Origin: Isoperla grammatica
Taxonomy: Eukaryota; Arthropoda; Insecta; Plecoptera; Perlodidae
Reading direction: 5' to 3'
Length of the DNA: 64,000 nucleotides
Assembly (NCBI GenBank): GCA_945910005.1
Contig: OX246746.1
Span: 45,178,210 to 45,242,209 of the forward strand
The number at the start of each line of letters is the position of its first letter. Positions within the stretch are counted from its first letter, which is position 1. The translations under genes and the position numbers were made by a program. Below the pieces are notes generated by a model. The model was not told the DNA's origin. It was given only the letters and a program-made list of their open reading frames with translations, and did not search any database. Shown here in pieces: positions 45,178 to 59,200 of the stretch.

Positions 45178-46475
45178 TCAAGCTGCAGCAAATCGAGTAG
45201 CAATCAGATGGCGTCGTACTTCCGCCCCCCCATTAGGTTGACCTGGTTCATGGTGGTTGTCTGCTCCAGGTACAGGTGCAATGAGAGGGACAAGCAGGGG
45301 GATGTTTCTTTCAACACACCTAAACAATAAAATTACACATGTCTTCATTAAATACCATATTACCAATGTAGTGCCACTACAGACTACTGTATTGCCATTA
45401 CAGAGTAATAAGGCCTACTATGCAGACTAATTAAAATGCACTACATATGTAGGTCTATACTATGCCCAGTCATGTATTGGGTCATTTTCTAAAACTAACT
45501 GATCAGAAATAAAAATGTAAGACACATTTTACAGAATTACACTGATATGTGTCATACTCATCTTTAAAGTTAACAAATTTTCTTCTTTATATAGTAGCTT
45601 AACTATTATACATCTACTACATACAACTCTCTATTTGATCTTTATTCCAAATGCTTTGTAAACAACAAAAATAAATTTTAAATTTTAAAACTAATTTTAT
45701 TGAGCAGTTATGTAGTTAAGGTAGCCTACTAACCACAATGTATTACATGGACACGTGTACACCATAAATAAGAGAGATATGCTTTACCAAGTGAACATTT
45801 TCCCTCTTTTTTTTTTTAGATCACTGATTTTTACAGGTAGTGTAGGTATAACATTGATATTGTCACATTCATAAATCAGGTACGTTTGCGAGATTAAAAA
45901 AATGAATTTAACTAAATTCACTTCATTGATTTTAATGCTCTATTTTTAGTGAGAATAAAATATTTTAAATTTAATTGAATTTTCTTTTGAAATGCTCCAT
46001 TTGTACTTTCATGAGTAAAAAAAATGTTGAATTACAAAATGTACATCCAAGTAAAAACCAAAATTATTATGCCACTGACAATTTATTTTGCCATAACCAA
46101 CTGCCTCTAAATAATTGGCCAACACTTGTTGAATGGCCACTCACATCCCAATGGTGAATTTAAAGAGCATGCGATTCCCCTGCAGCTAGAAAATAAAAAT
46201 GTATTATATGTGTGTTATGCACTGTAGGGCCTACATACCAATTATGCAAAACACAAGCAGTGATGACAATGTTGCGTGTTTTATCTGGTGTGTACAAAAG
46301 AGTACCTCCACTCTCATGGAGGCACCTGAAGCGACTCTTAAGAACGCCAAAGCAACGTTCAATGCAGCTCCTTGTGGTCATATGCCTTTGATTATACGGT
46401 ACCGCTCTTTGGCTCCAGGACTTGGGTTTCTCACTGGGGTTAGCAGATGTGGTTCTTATGGGTATCCTGAATCAC
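45178..46475 (-). pseudogene. HARBI1-type Harbinger transposase, 3' exons, broken
   Basis: Last two exons on the minus strand. Exon 46475-46239: after an acceptor (TTGACAG) it starts GDSGYP, then an in-frame TAA, then PHLLTPVRNPSPGAKERY. A small frameshift near 46400 follows, then MTTRSCIERCFGVLKSRFRC and TLLYTPDKTRNIVITACVLHN, ending at a GTATGT donor. Exon 45320-45178: after TTGTTTAG it encodes CVERNIPLL and ends RRHLIATRFAAA with TGA at 45178. The junction rebuilds the family LHN.C..RNIP block, with splice phase agreement. The IER.FG.LK region carries the catalytic Glu, to my knowledge. The 5' exons with the two Asp residues were not found. Confidence 0.8.
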
Positions 46476-47261
46476 CTGTCAATAAATTGCACTTTTAATT
46501 ATTTTCTTTTAATTAAAATTTCATCAAATCCATTTAATTTGTTTGAATATGCAAGACCATATAAATGTTAATTCATTGCATGTAAATCTAGAGACAAGTT
46601 ACCTTTTTAAAGCTCGGGGCTTTCATGGGGTTAATGTTTATGAAATATACTAACAATTTTTTTAGCTAACAGTACTGTACATCTACCACTAAATTCTCTA
46701 GTTGAAGGACACATATACAAATGATATAGGCCTACTATAAAATAATGATGAACGTGTTGAGGCAAAACAGGGCTTTCTTTAATAGAATCGAAGAGTGCAG
46801 CGAAAGGAGGGCCTATTAGTCCTTTGCATAACGAGAATGACGGTATAAAATTTGGGTCAAAGGATGACATATATCAAAAGAAAGCTTGAGACAAGTACTT
46901 TTAAAAAAAACTATGATATACCGCTGGCAAATCCAGCTTTCTATGTCAAAACTAGGGTCAAAGGTCAACTTTGTAATTATTTTAATATTTTTTAATTAAA
47001 TAATGAAAAATGTTCGCAAGTTTAATCATACACTTTTAGTAAGGTTAATGTATTATGTTTCTATAAAAAAAAATTAAATTAACCATTTAGCCTTTTTTGA
47101 CCTTAATTGAGGTCAATTTCCTCAAAATGGGTAATTTTTAAAATTTTCTTCGATTTATTGGCCAATATTCATTATATCAACGTACTTACTCATAAATACG
47201 TTAAAATGAATAGTTCTTATTGTTATCACATTGTTTTCACGGTATTCAATCAAAATGCTAA
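46476..47261. other. Spacer before the large satellite
   Basis: AT-rich, with TTGACC/GGTCAA words (for example 46968-46975 and 47095-47115). No gene or missing transposase exon could be found. Confidence 0.4.
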
Positions 47262-50200
47262 CTTCTTTGGAAGTTACACCCTCCGTTGAAAAATAAGAAT
47301 TATAGGTTGCATTATTCAAGAGTATTATGAAAATGCATAAATTGAGTATTATGGTCGTTTTTGGTTAAAATATGAATAAAATATAGAAATTGGCTGATTT
47401 TAGTCAATCTACCACAAACTTCCAGTTTTAAGAGGAATCTTGCATACGGCTGGGATTCCTAAGGGTTTAAACTAAATTGCACAAATCGTTGTTTTAGAGC
47501 GTTTCAGGCTCTAATAAGCACAATTTGTCCATTTCGTCACATTTCGATAACTTCTATAGAAGTAACACCCTCCGTTGAAAAATAAGAATTATAGGTTGCA
47601 TTCTTCAAGAGTATTATGAAAATGCATAAATTGAGTTTTTTGGTCGTTTTTGGTTAAAATATGCAGAATTTAGAATTTGGCTGATTTCAGTCTATCTACC
47701 ACAAATTTCCAGTTTTAAGAGGAATCTTGCATACAGCTGGGATTCCTAAGTGTTTCAACCAAAAATAACAAATCGTTGTTTTAGAGCGTTTCAGACTCCA
47801 ATAAACACAATATGTCCATTTCGTCACATTTCGATAACTTCTATAGAAGTTACACCCTCCGTTGAAAAATAAGAATTATAGTTTTTATTCTTCAAGAGTA
47901 TTATGAAAATGCATAAATTGAGGTTTTTGGTCGTTTTTGGTCAAAAAATATACATAAATTATAGAAATTGGCTGATTTCAGTCTATCTACCACCAACTTC
48001 CAGTTTTAAGAGGAATCTTGCATACGGCTAGGATTCCTAAGGGTTTCAACCAAAGTTGACAAATCGTTGTTTTAGAGCGTTTCAGGCTCCAATAAGCACA
48101 ATTTGTCCATTTCGTCACATTTCGATAACTTCTTTCGAAGTTACACCCTCCGTTGAAAAATAAGAAATTTAGTTTGCATTCTTCAAGAGTATTATAAAAA
48201 TGCATAAATTGAGTTTTTTCGTCGTTTTTGGTTAAAATATGCATAAAATATAGAAATTGGCTGATTTCAGTCCATCTACCACAAACTGCCAGTTTTAAGA
48301 GGAATCTTGCATACGGCTGGGATTCCTAAGGGTCTTAACCAAAGTTGACAAATCGTTGTTTTACAGCGTTTCAGGCTCAAATAAGCACAATTTGTCCATT
48401 TCGTCACATTTCGATAACTACTTTAAAAGTTACACCAACCGTTGAAAAATAATAATGTTAGTGTGCATTTTAAAAGAGTATTATGAAAATGCATAAATTG
48501 AGTTTTTTGGTCGTTTTTGGTTAAAATATGCATAAAATATAGAAATTGGCTGATTTCAGTCTATCTACCACAAACTTCGAGTTTTAAGAGGAATCTTGCA
48601 TACAGCTGGGATTCCTAAGTGTTTCAACCAAAGTTGACAAATCGTTGTTTTAGAGCGTTTCAGGCTCCAATAAGCACAGTTTGTCCATTTCGTTACATTT
48701 CGATAACTTCTTTGGAAGTTACACCCTCCGTTGAAAAATAAGAATTATAGGTTGCATTATTCAAGAGTATTATGAAAATGCATAAATTGAGTTTTATGGT
48801 CGTTTTTGGTTAAAATATGAATAAAATATAGAAATTGGCTGATTTTAGTCTATCTACCACAAACTTCCAGTTTTAAGAGGAATCATGCATACGGCTGGGA
48901 TTCCTAAGGGTTTCAACTAAATTGCACAAATCGTTGTTTTAAAGCGTTTCAGGCTCTAATAAGCACAATTTGTCCATTTCGTCACATTTCGATAACTTCT
49001 ATAGAAGTTACACCCTCCGTTGAAAAATAAGAATTATAGTTTTTATTCTTCAAGAGTATTATGAAAATGCATAAATTGAGTTTTTTGGTCGTTTTTGGTA
49101 AAAATATGCATAAAATATAGAAGTTAACTGATTTCAGTCTATCTACCACAAACTTCCAGTTTTAAGAGGAATCTTGCATACAGCTGGGATTCCTAAGTGT
49201 TTCAACCAAAAATAACAAATCGTTGTTTTAGAGCGTTTCAGGCTACAATAAACACAATATGTCCATTTCGTCACTTTTCGATAACTTCTATAGAAGTTAC
49301 ACCCTCCGTTGAAAAATAAGAATTATAGTTTTTATTCTTCAAGAGTATTATGAAAATGCATAAATAGAGGTTTTTGGTCGTTATTGGTTAAAATATACAT
49401 AAATTATAGAAATTGGCTGATTTCAGTCTATCTACCACCAACTTCCAGTTTTAAGAGGAATCTTGCATACGGCTGGGATTCCTAAGGGTTTCAACCAAAG
49501 TTGACAAATCGTTGTTTTAGAGCGTTTCAGGCTCCAATAAGCACAATTTGTCCATTTCGTCACATTTCGATAACTTCTTTCGAAGTTACACCCTCCGTTG
49601 AAAAACAAGAAATATTGTTTGCATTCTTCAAGAGTATTATGAAAATGCATAAATTGAGTTTTTTCGTCGTTTTTGGTTAAAATATGCATAAAATATAGAA
49701 ATTGGCTGATTTCAGTCTATCTGCCACAAACTTCCAGTTTTAAGAGGAATCTTGCATACGGCTGGGATTCCTAAGGGTTTTAACCAAAGTTGACAAATCG
49801 TTGTTTTACAGCGTTTCAGGCTCCAATAAGCACAATTTGTCCATTTCGTCACATTTCGATAACTACTTCAGAAGTTTCACCAACCGTTGAAAAATAATAA
49901 TGTTAGTGTGCATTCTGAAAGAGTATTATGAAAATGCATAAATTGATTTTTTTGGTCGTTTTTGGTTAAAATATGCATAAAATATAGAAATTGGCTGATT
50001 TCAGTCTATCTACCACAAACTTCGAGTTTTAAGAGGAATCTTGCATACAGCTGGGATTCCTAAGTGTTTCAACCAAAGTTGACAAATCGTTGTTTTAGAG
50101 CGTTTCAGGCTCCAATAAGCACAATTTGTCCATTTCGTTACATTTCGATAACTTCTTTAGAACTTACACCCTCCGTTGAAAAATAAGAATTATAGGTTGC

Positions 50201-53200
50201 ATTATTCAAGAGTATTATGAAAATGCATAAATAGAGGTTTTTGGTCGTTTTTGGTTAAAATATACATAAATTATAGAAATTGGCTGATTTCAGTCTATCT
50301 ACCACAAACTTCCAGTTTTTAGAGGAATCTTGCATACGGCTGGGATTCCTAAGGGTTTCAACCAAATTGCACAAATCGTTGTTTTAGAGCGTTTCAGGCT
50401 CCAATAAGCACAATTTGTCCATTTCGTTACATTTCGATAACGTCTTTAGAAGTTACACCCTCCGTTGAAAAATAAGAATTATAGGTGGCATTCTTCAAGA
50501 GTATTATGAAAATGCATAAATTGATTTTTTTGGTCGTTTTTGGTTAAAATATGGATAAAATATAGAAATTGGCTTATTTCAGTCTATCTACCACAAACTT
50601 CCAGTTTTAAGAGGAATCTTGCATACGGCTGGGATTCCTAAGGGTTTCAACCAAAGTTGACAAATCGTTGTTTTAGAGCGTTTCAGGCTCCAATAAGCAC
50701 AATTTGTCCATTTCGTCACATTTCGATAACTACTTTAGAAGTTACGCCATCCGTTGAAAAATAATAATGTAAGTGTGCATTCTGAAAGAGTATTATGAAA
50801 ATGCATAAATTGAGTTTTTTGGTCGTTTTTGTTAAAATATGCATAAAATATAGAAATTGGCTGATTTCAGTCTATCTACCACAAACTTCGAGTTTTAAGA
50901 GGAATCTTGCATACAGCTGGGATTCCTAAGTGTTTCAACCAAAAATAACAAATCGTTGTTTTAGAGCGTTTCAGGCTCCAATAAACACAATATGTCCATT
51001 TCGTCACTTTTCGAAAACTTCTATAGAAGTTACACCCTCCGTTGAAAAATAAGAATTATAGTTTTTATTCTTCAAAAGTATTATGAAAATGCATAAATAG
51101 AGGTTTTTAAACGTTTTTGGTTAAAATATACATATATTTTAGAAATTGGCTGATTTCAGTCTATCTACCACAAATTTCCAGTTTAAAGAGGAATCTTGCA
51201 TACGGCTGGGATTCCTAAGCGTTTCAAACAAAGTTGACAAATCGTAGTTTTAGAGCGTTTCAGGCTCCAATAAGCACAGTTTGTCCATTTCGTCACATTA
51301 CGATAACTTCTTTCGAAGTTACACCCTCCGTTGAAAAATAAGAAATATAGTTTGCATTCTTCAAGAGTATTATGAAAATGCATAACTTGATTTTTTTGGT
51401 CGTTTTTGGTTAAAATATGCATGAAATATAGAAATTGGCTGATTTCAGTCTATCTACCACAAACTTCGAGTTTTAAGAGGAATCTTGCATACAGCTGGGA
51501 TTCCTAAGTGTTTCAACCAAAGTTGACAAATCGTTGTTTTAGAGCGTTTCAGGCTCCAATAAGCACAATTTGTCCATTTCGTTACATTTCGATAACTTCT
51601 TTAGAACTTACACCGTCCGTTGAAAAATAAGAATTATAGGTTGCATTATTCAAGAGTATTATGAAAATGCATAAATAGAGGTTTTTGGTCGTTTTTGGTT
51701 AAAATATACATAAATTATAGAAATTGGCTGATTTCAGTCTATCTACCACAAACTTCCAGTTTTTAGAGGAATCTTGCATACGGCTGGGATTTCTAAGGGT
51801 TTCAACCAAATTGCACAAATCGTTGTTTTAGAGCGTTTCAGGCTCCAATAAGCACAATTTGTCCATTTCGTTACATTTTGATAACGTCTTTAGAAGTTAC
51901 ACCCTCCGTTGAAAAATAATAATTATAGGTGGCATTCTTCAAGAGTATTATGAATATGCATAAATTGATTTTTTTGGTCGTTTTTGGTTAAAATATGGAT
52001 AAAATATAGAAATTGGCTTATTTCAGTCTATCTACCACAAACTTCCAGTTTTAAGAGGAATCTTGCATACGGCTGGGATTCCTAAGGGTTTCAACCAAAG
52101 TTGACAAATCGTTGTTTTAGAGCGTTTCAGGCTCCAATAAGCACAATTTGTCCATTTCGTCACATTTCGATAACTACTTTAGAAGTTACGCCATCCGTTG
52201 AAAAATAATAATGTTAGTGTGCATTCTGAAAGAGTATTATGAAAATGCATAAATTGAGTTTTTTGGTCGTTTTTGTTAAAATATGCATAAAATATAGAAA
52301 TTGGCTGATTTCAGTCTATCTACCACAAACTTCGATTTTTAAGAGGAATCTTGCATACAGCTGGGATTCCTAAGTGTTTCAACCAAAAATAACAAATCGT
52401 TGTTTTAGAGCGTTTCAGGCTCCAAAAAACACAATATGTCCATTTCGTCACTTTTCGAAAACTTCTATAGAAGTTACACCCTCCGTTGAAAAATAAGAAT
52501 TATAGTTTTTATTCTTCAAAAGTATTATGAAAATGCATAAATAGAGGTTTTTAAACGTTTTTGGTTAAAATATACATATATTTTAGAAATTGGCTGATTT
52601 CAGTCTATCTACCACAAACTTCCAGTTTAAAGAGGAATCTTGCATACGGCTGGGATTCCTAAGGGTTTCAAACAAAGTTGACAAATCGTAGTTTTAGAGC
52701 GTTTCAGGCTCCAATAAGCACAGTTTGTCCATTTCGTCACATTACGATAACTTCTTTCGAAGTTACACCCTCCGTTGAAAAATAAGAAATATAGTTTGCA
52801 TTCTTCAAGAGTATTATGAAAATGCATAAATTGAGTTTTATCGTCGTTTTTGGTTAAAATATGCATAAAATATAGAAATTGGCTGATTTCAGTCTATCTA
52901 CCACAAACTTCCAGTTTTAAGAGGAATCTTGCATACGGCTGGGATTCCTAAGGGTTTCAACCAAATTGCACAAATCGTTGTTTTAGAGCGTTTCAGGCTC
53001 CAATAAGCACAATTTGTCCATTTCGTTACATTGCGATAACTTCTTTAGAAGTTACACCGTCCGTTGAATAATAAGAATTATAGGTTGCATTCTTCAAGAG
53101 TATTATGAAAATGCATAAATTGAGTTTTTTGGTCGTTTTTGGTTAAAATATGCATAAAATATAGAAATTGGCTGATTTCAGTCTATCTACCACAAACTTC

Positions 53201-56200
53201 GAGTTTTAAGAGGAATCTTGCATACAGCTGGGATTCCTAAGTGTTTCAACGAAAGTTGACAAATCGTTGTTTTAGAGCGATTCAGGCTCCAATAAGCACA
53301 ATTTGTCGATTTTGTCACATTTCGATAACTTCTACAGAAGTTACACCCTCCGTTGAAAAATAAGAATAATAGGTTGCATTCTTCAAGAGTATTATGAAAA
53401 TGCATAAATTGAGTTTTTTGGTCGTTTTTGGTTAAAATATGCAGAATTTAGAAATTGGCTGATTTCAGTCCATCTACCACAAATTTCCAGTTTTAAGAGG
53501 AATCTTGCATACAGCTGGGATTCCTAAGTGTTTCAACCAAAAATAACAAATCGTTGTTTTAGAGCGTTTCAGACTCCAATAAACACAATATGTCCATTTC
53601 GTCACATTTCGATAACTTCTATAGAAGTTACACCCTCCGTTGAAAAATAAGAATTATAGTTTTTATTCTTCAAGAGTATTATGAAAATGCATAAATTGAG
53701 GTTTTTGGTCGTTTTTGGTCAAAAAATATACATAAATTATAGAAATTGGCTGATTTCAGTCTATCTACCACTAACTTCCAGTTTTAAGAGGAATCTTGCA
53801 TACGGCTAGGATTCCTAAGGGTTTCAACCAAAGTTGACAAATCGTTGTTTTAGAGCGGTGTAGGCTCCAATAAGCACAATTTGTCCATTTCGTCACATTT
53901 CGATAACTTCTTTCGAAATTACACCCTCCGTTGAAAAATAAGATATTTAGTTTGCATTGTTCAAGAGTATTATGAAAATGCATAAATTGAGTTTTTTCGT
54001 CGTTTTTGGTTAAAATATGCATAAAATATAGAAATTGGCTGATTTCAGTCCATCTACCACAAACTGCCAGTTTTAAGAGGAATCTTGCATACGGCTGGGA
54101 TTCCTAAGAGTCTTAACCAAAGTCGACAAATCGTTGTTTTACAGCGTTTCAGGCTCCAATAAGCACAATTTGTCCATTTCGTCACATTTCGATAACTACT
54201 TCAGAAGTTTCACCAACCGTTGAAAAATAATAATGTTAGTGTGCATTCTGAAAGAGTATTATGAAAATGCATAAATTGATTTTTTTGGTCGATTTTGGTT
54301 AAAATATGCATAAAATATAGAAATTGGCTGATTTCAGTCTATCTACCACAAACTTCGAGTTTTAAGAGGAATCTTGCATACAGCTGGGATTCCTAAGTGT
54401 TTCAACCAAAGTTGACAAATCGTTGTTTTAGAGCGTTTCAGGCTCCAATTAGCACAATTTGTCCATTTCGTTACATTTCGATAACTTCTTTTGAAGTTAC
54501 ACCCTCCGTTGAAAAATAAGAATTATAGGTTGCATTATTCAAGAGTATTATGAAAATGCATAAATAGAGGTTTTTGGTCGTTTTTGGTTAAAATATACAT
54601 AAATTATAGAAATTGGCTGATTTCAGTCTATCTACCACAAACTTCCAGTTTTTAGAGGAATCTTGCATACGGCTGGGATTCCTAAGGGTTTCAACCAAAT
54701 TGCACAAATCGTTGTTTTAGAGCGTTTCAGGCTACAATAAGCACAATTTGTCCATTTCGTTACATTTCGATAACGTCTTTAGAAGTTACACCCTCCGTTG
54801 AAAAATAAGAATTATAGGTGGCATTCTTCAAGAGTATTATGAAAATGCATAAATTGATTTTTTTGGTCGTTTTTGGTTAAAATATGGATAAAATATAGAA
54901 ATTGGCTTATTTCAGTCTATCTACCACAAACTTCCAGTTTTAAGAGGAATCTTGCATACGGCTGGGATTCCTAATTGTTTCAACCAAAGTTGACAAATCG
55001 TTGTTTTAAAACGTTTCAGACTCCAATAAACACAATATGTCCATTTCGTCACATTTCGATAACTTCTATAGAAGTTACACCCTCCGTTGAAAAATAAGAA
55101 TTATAGTTTTTATTCTTCAAGAGTATTATGAAAATGCATAAATTGAGGTTTTTGGTCGTTTTTGGTCAAAAAATATACATAAATTATAGAAATTGGCTGA
55201 TTTCAGTCTATCTACCACCAACTTCCAGTTTTAAGAGGAATCTTGCATACGGCTAGGATTCCTAAGGGTTTCAACCAAAGTTGACAAATCGATGTTTTAG
55301 AGCGTTTCAGGCTCCAATAAGCACAATTTGTCCATTTCGTCACATTTCGATAACTACTTTAGAAGTTACGCTATCCGTTGAAAAATAATAATGTTAGTGT
55401 GCATTCTGAAAGAGTATTATGAAAATGCATAAATTGAGTTTTTTGGTCGTTTTTGTTAAAATATGCATAAAATATAGAAATTGGCTGATTTCAGTCTATC
55501 TACCACAAACTTCGAGTTTTAAGAGGAATCTTGCATACAGCTGGGATTCCTAAGTGTTTCAACCAAAAATAACAAATCGTTGTTTTAGAGCGTTTCAGGC
55601 TCCAATAAACACAATATGTCCATTTCGTCACTTTTCGAAAACTTCTATAGAAGTTACACCCTCCGTTGAAAAATAAGAATTATAGTTTTTATTCTTCAAA
55701 AGTATTATGAAAATGCATAAATAGAGGTTTTTAAACGTTTTTGGTTAAAATATACATATATTTTAGAAATTGGCTGATTTCAGTCTATCTACCACAAATT
55801 TCCAGTTTAAAGAGGAATCTTGCATACGGCTGGGATTCCTAAGGGTTTCAAACAAAGTTGACAAATCGTAGTTTTAGAGCGTTTCAGGCTCCAATAAGCA
55901 CAGTTTGTCCATTTCGTCACATTACGATAACTTCTTTCGAAGTTACACCCTCCGTTGAAAAATAAGAAATATAGTTTGCATTCTTCAAGAGTATTATGAA
56001 AATGCATAAATTGATTTTTTTGGTCGTTTTTGGTTAAAATATGCATAAAATATATAAAATTGGCTGATTTCAGTCTATCTACCACAAACTTCGAGTTTTA
56101 AGAGGAATCTTGCATACAGCTGGGATTCCTAAGTGTTTCAACCAAAGTTGACAAATCGTTGTTTTAGAGCGTTTCAGGCTCCAATAAGCACAATTTGTCC

Positions 56201-59200
56201 ATTTCGTTACATTTCGATAACTTCTTTAGAAGTTACACCCTCCGTTGAAAAATAAGAATTATAGGTTGCATTATTCAAGAGTATTATGAAAATGCATAAA
56301 TAGAGGTTTTTGGTCGTTTTTGGTTAAAATATACATAAATTATAGAAATTGGCTGATTTCAGTCTATCTACCACAAACTTCCAGTTTTTAGAGGAATCTT
56401 GCATACGGCTGGGATTCCTAATTGTTTCAACCAAAGTTGACAAATCGTTGTTTTAAAACGTTTCAGACTCCAATAAACACAATATGTCCATTTCGTCACA
56501 TTTCGATAACTTCTATAGAAGTTACACCCTCCGTTGAAAAATAAGAATTATAGTTTTTATTCTTCAAGAGTATTATGAAAATGCATAAATTGAGGTTTTT
56601 GGTCGTTTTTGGTCAAAAAATATACATAAATTATAGAAATTGGCTGATTTCAGTCTATCTACCACCAACTTCCAGTTTTAAGAGGAATCTTGCATACGGC
56701 TAGGATTCCTAAGGGTTTCAACCAAAGTTGACAAATCGATGTTTTAGAGCGTTTCAGGCTCCAATAAGCACAATTTGTCCATTTCGTCACATTTCGATAA
56801 CTACTTTAGAAGTTACGCTATCCGTTGAAAAATAATAATGTTAGTGTGCATTCTGAAAGAGTATTATGAAAATGCATAAATTGAGTTTTTTGGTCGTTTT
56901 TGTTAAAATATGCATAAAATATAGAAATTGGCTGATTTCAGTCTATCTACCACAAACTTCGAGTTTTAAGAGGAATCTTGCATACAGCTGGGATTCCTAA
57001 GTGTTTCAACCAAAAATAACAAATCGTTGTTTTAGAGCGTTTCAGGCTCCAATAAACACAATATGTCCATTTCGTCACTTTTCGAAAACTTCTATAGAAG
57101 TTACACCCTCCGTTGAAAAATAAGAATTATAGTTTTTATTCTTCAAAAGTATTATGAAAATGCATAAATAGAGGTTTTTAAACGTTTTTGGTTAAAATAT
57201 ACATATATTTTAGAAATTGGCTGATTTCAGTCTATCTACCACAAATTTCCAGTTTAAAGAGGAATCTTGCATACGGCTGGGATTCCTAAGGGTTTCAAAC
57301 AAAGTTGACAAATCGTAGTTTTAGAGCGTTTCAGGCTCCAATAAGCACAGTTTGTCCATTTCGTCACATTACGATAACTTCTTTCGAAGTTACACCCTCC
57401 GTTGAAAAATAAGAAATATAGTTTGCATTCTTCAAGAGTATTATGAAAATGCATAAATTGATTTTTTTGGTCGTTTTTGGTTAAAATATGCATAAAATAT
57501 ATAAAATTGGCTGATTTCAGTCTATCTACCACAAACTTCGAGTTTTAAGAGGAATCTTGCATACAGCTGGGATTCCTAAGTGTTTCAACCAAAGTTGACA
57601 AATCGTTGTTTTAGAGCGTTTCAGGCTCCAATAAGCACAATTTGTCCATTTCGTTACATTTCGATAACTTCTTTAGAAGTTACACCCTCCGTTGAAAAAT
57701 AAGAATTATAGGTTGCATTATTCAAGAGTATTATGAAAATGCATAAATAGAGGTTTTTGGTCGTTTTTGGTTAAAATATACATAAATTATAGAAATTGGC
57801 TGATTTCAGTCTATCTACCACAAACTTCCAGTTTTTAGAGGAATCTTGCATACGGCTGGGATTCCTAAGAGTTTCAACCAAATTGCACAAATCGTTGTTT
57901 TAGAGCGTTTCAGGCTCCAATAAGCACAATTTGTCCATTTCGTTACATTTTGATAACGTCTTTAGAAGTTACACCCTCCGTTGAAAAATAAGAATTATAG
58001 GTGGCATTCTTCAAGAGTATTATGAATATGCATAAATTGATTTTTTTGGTCGTTTTTGGTTAAAATATGGATAAAATATAGAAATTGGCTTATTTCAGTC
58101 TATCTACCACAAACTTCCAGTTTTAAGAGGAATCTTGCATACGGCTGGGATTCCTAAGGGTTTCAACCAAAGTTGACAAATCGTTGTTTTAGAGCGTTTC
58201 AGGCTCCAATAAGCACAATTTGTCCATTTCGTCACATTTCGATAACTACTTTAGAAGTTACGCCATCCGTTGAAAAATAATAATGTTAGTGTGCATTCTG
58301 AAAGAGTATTATGAAAATGCATAAATTGAGTTTTTTGGTCGTTTTTGTTAAAATATGCATAAAATATAGAAATTGGCTGATTTCAGTCTATCTACCACAA
58401 ACTTCGAGTTTTAAGAGGAATCTTGCATACAGCTGGGATTCCTAAGTGTTTCAACCAAAAATAACAAATCGTTGTTTTAGAGCGTTTCAGGCTCCAAAAA
58501 ACACAATATGTCCATTTCGTCACTTTTCGAAAACTTCTATAGAAGTTACACCCTCCGTTGAAAAATAAGAATTATAGTTTTTATTCTTCAAAAGTATTAT
58601 GAAAATGCATAAATAGAGGTTTTTAAACGTTTTTGGTTAAAATATACATATATTTTAGAAATTGGCTGATTTCAGTCTATCTACCACAAACTTCCAGTTT
58701 AAAGAGGAATCTTGCATACGGCTGGGATTCCTAAGGGTTTCAAACAAAGTTGACAAATCGTAGTTTTAGAGCGTTTCAGGCTCCAATAAGCACAGTTTGT
58801 CCATTTCGTCACATTACGATAACTTCTTTCGAAGTTACACCCTCCGTTGAAAAATAAGAAATATAGTTTGCATTCTTCAAGAGTATTATGAAAATGCATA
58901 AATTGAGTTTTATCGTCGTTTTTGGTTAAAATATGCATAAAATATAGAAATTGGCTGATTTCAGTCTATCTACCACAAACTTCCAGTTTTAAGAGGAATC
59001 TTGCATACGGCTGGGATTCCTAAGGGTTTCAACCAAATTGCACAAATCGTTGTTTTAGAGCGTTTCAGGCTCCAATAAGCACAATTTGTCCATTTCGTTA
59101 CATTTTGATAACGTCTTTAGAAGTTACACCCTCCGTTGAAAAATAAGAATTATAGGTGGCATTCTTCAAGAGTATTATGAATATGCATAAATTGATTTTT

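Larger units (their letters stand above)
39117..46500. mobile_element. PIF/Harbinger DNA transposon, right end not found
   Basis: The left end GGGCCCGAATCCACAAAGCG resembles Harbinger termini (GGGCC..TCCACAAAG). Inside are a MYB/SANT-like gene on the plus strand and a HARBI1-type transposase on the minus strand, the two genes typical of this superfamily in convergent arrangement. The matching right end was not seen before the satellite begins at 47262, and the transposase lacks its 5' exons. The right part appears lost or replaced. A LINE fragment and a MITE lie between the genes. Confidence 0.75.
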
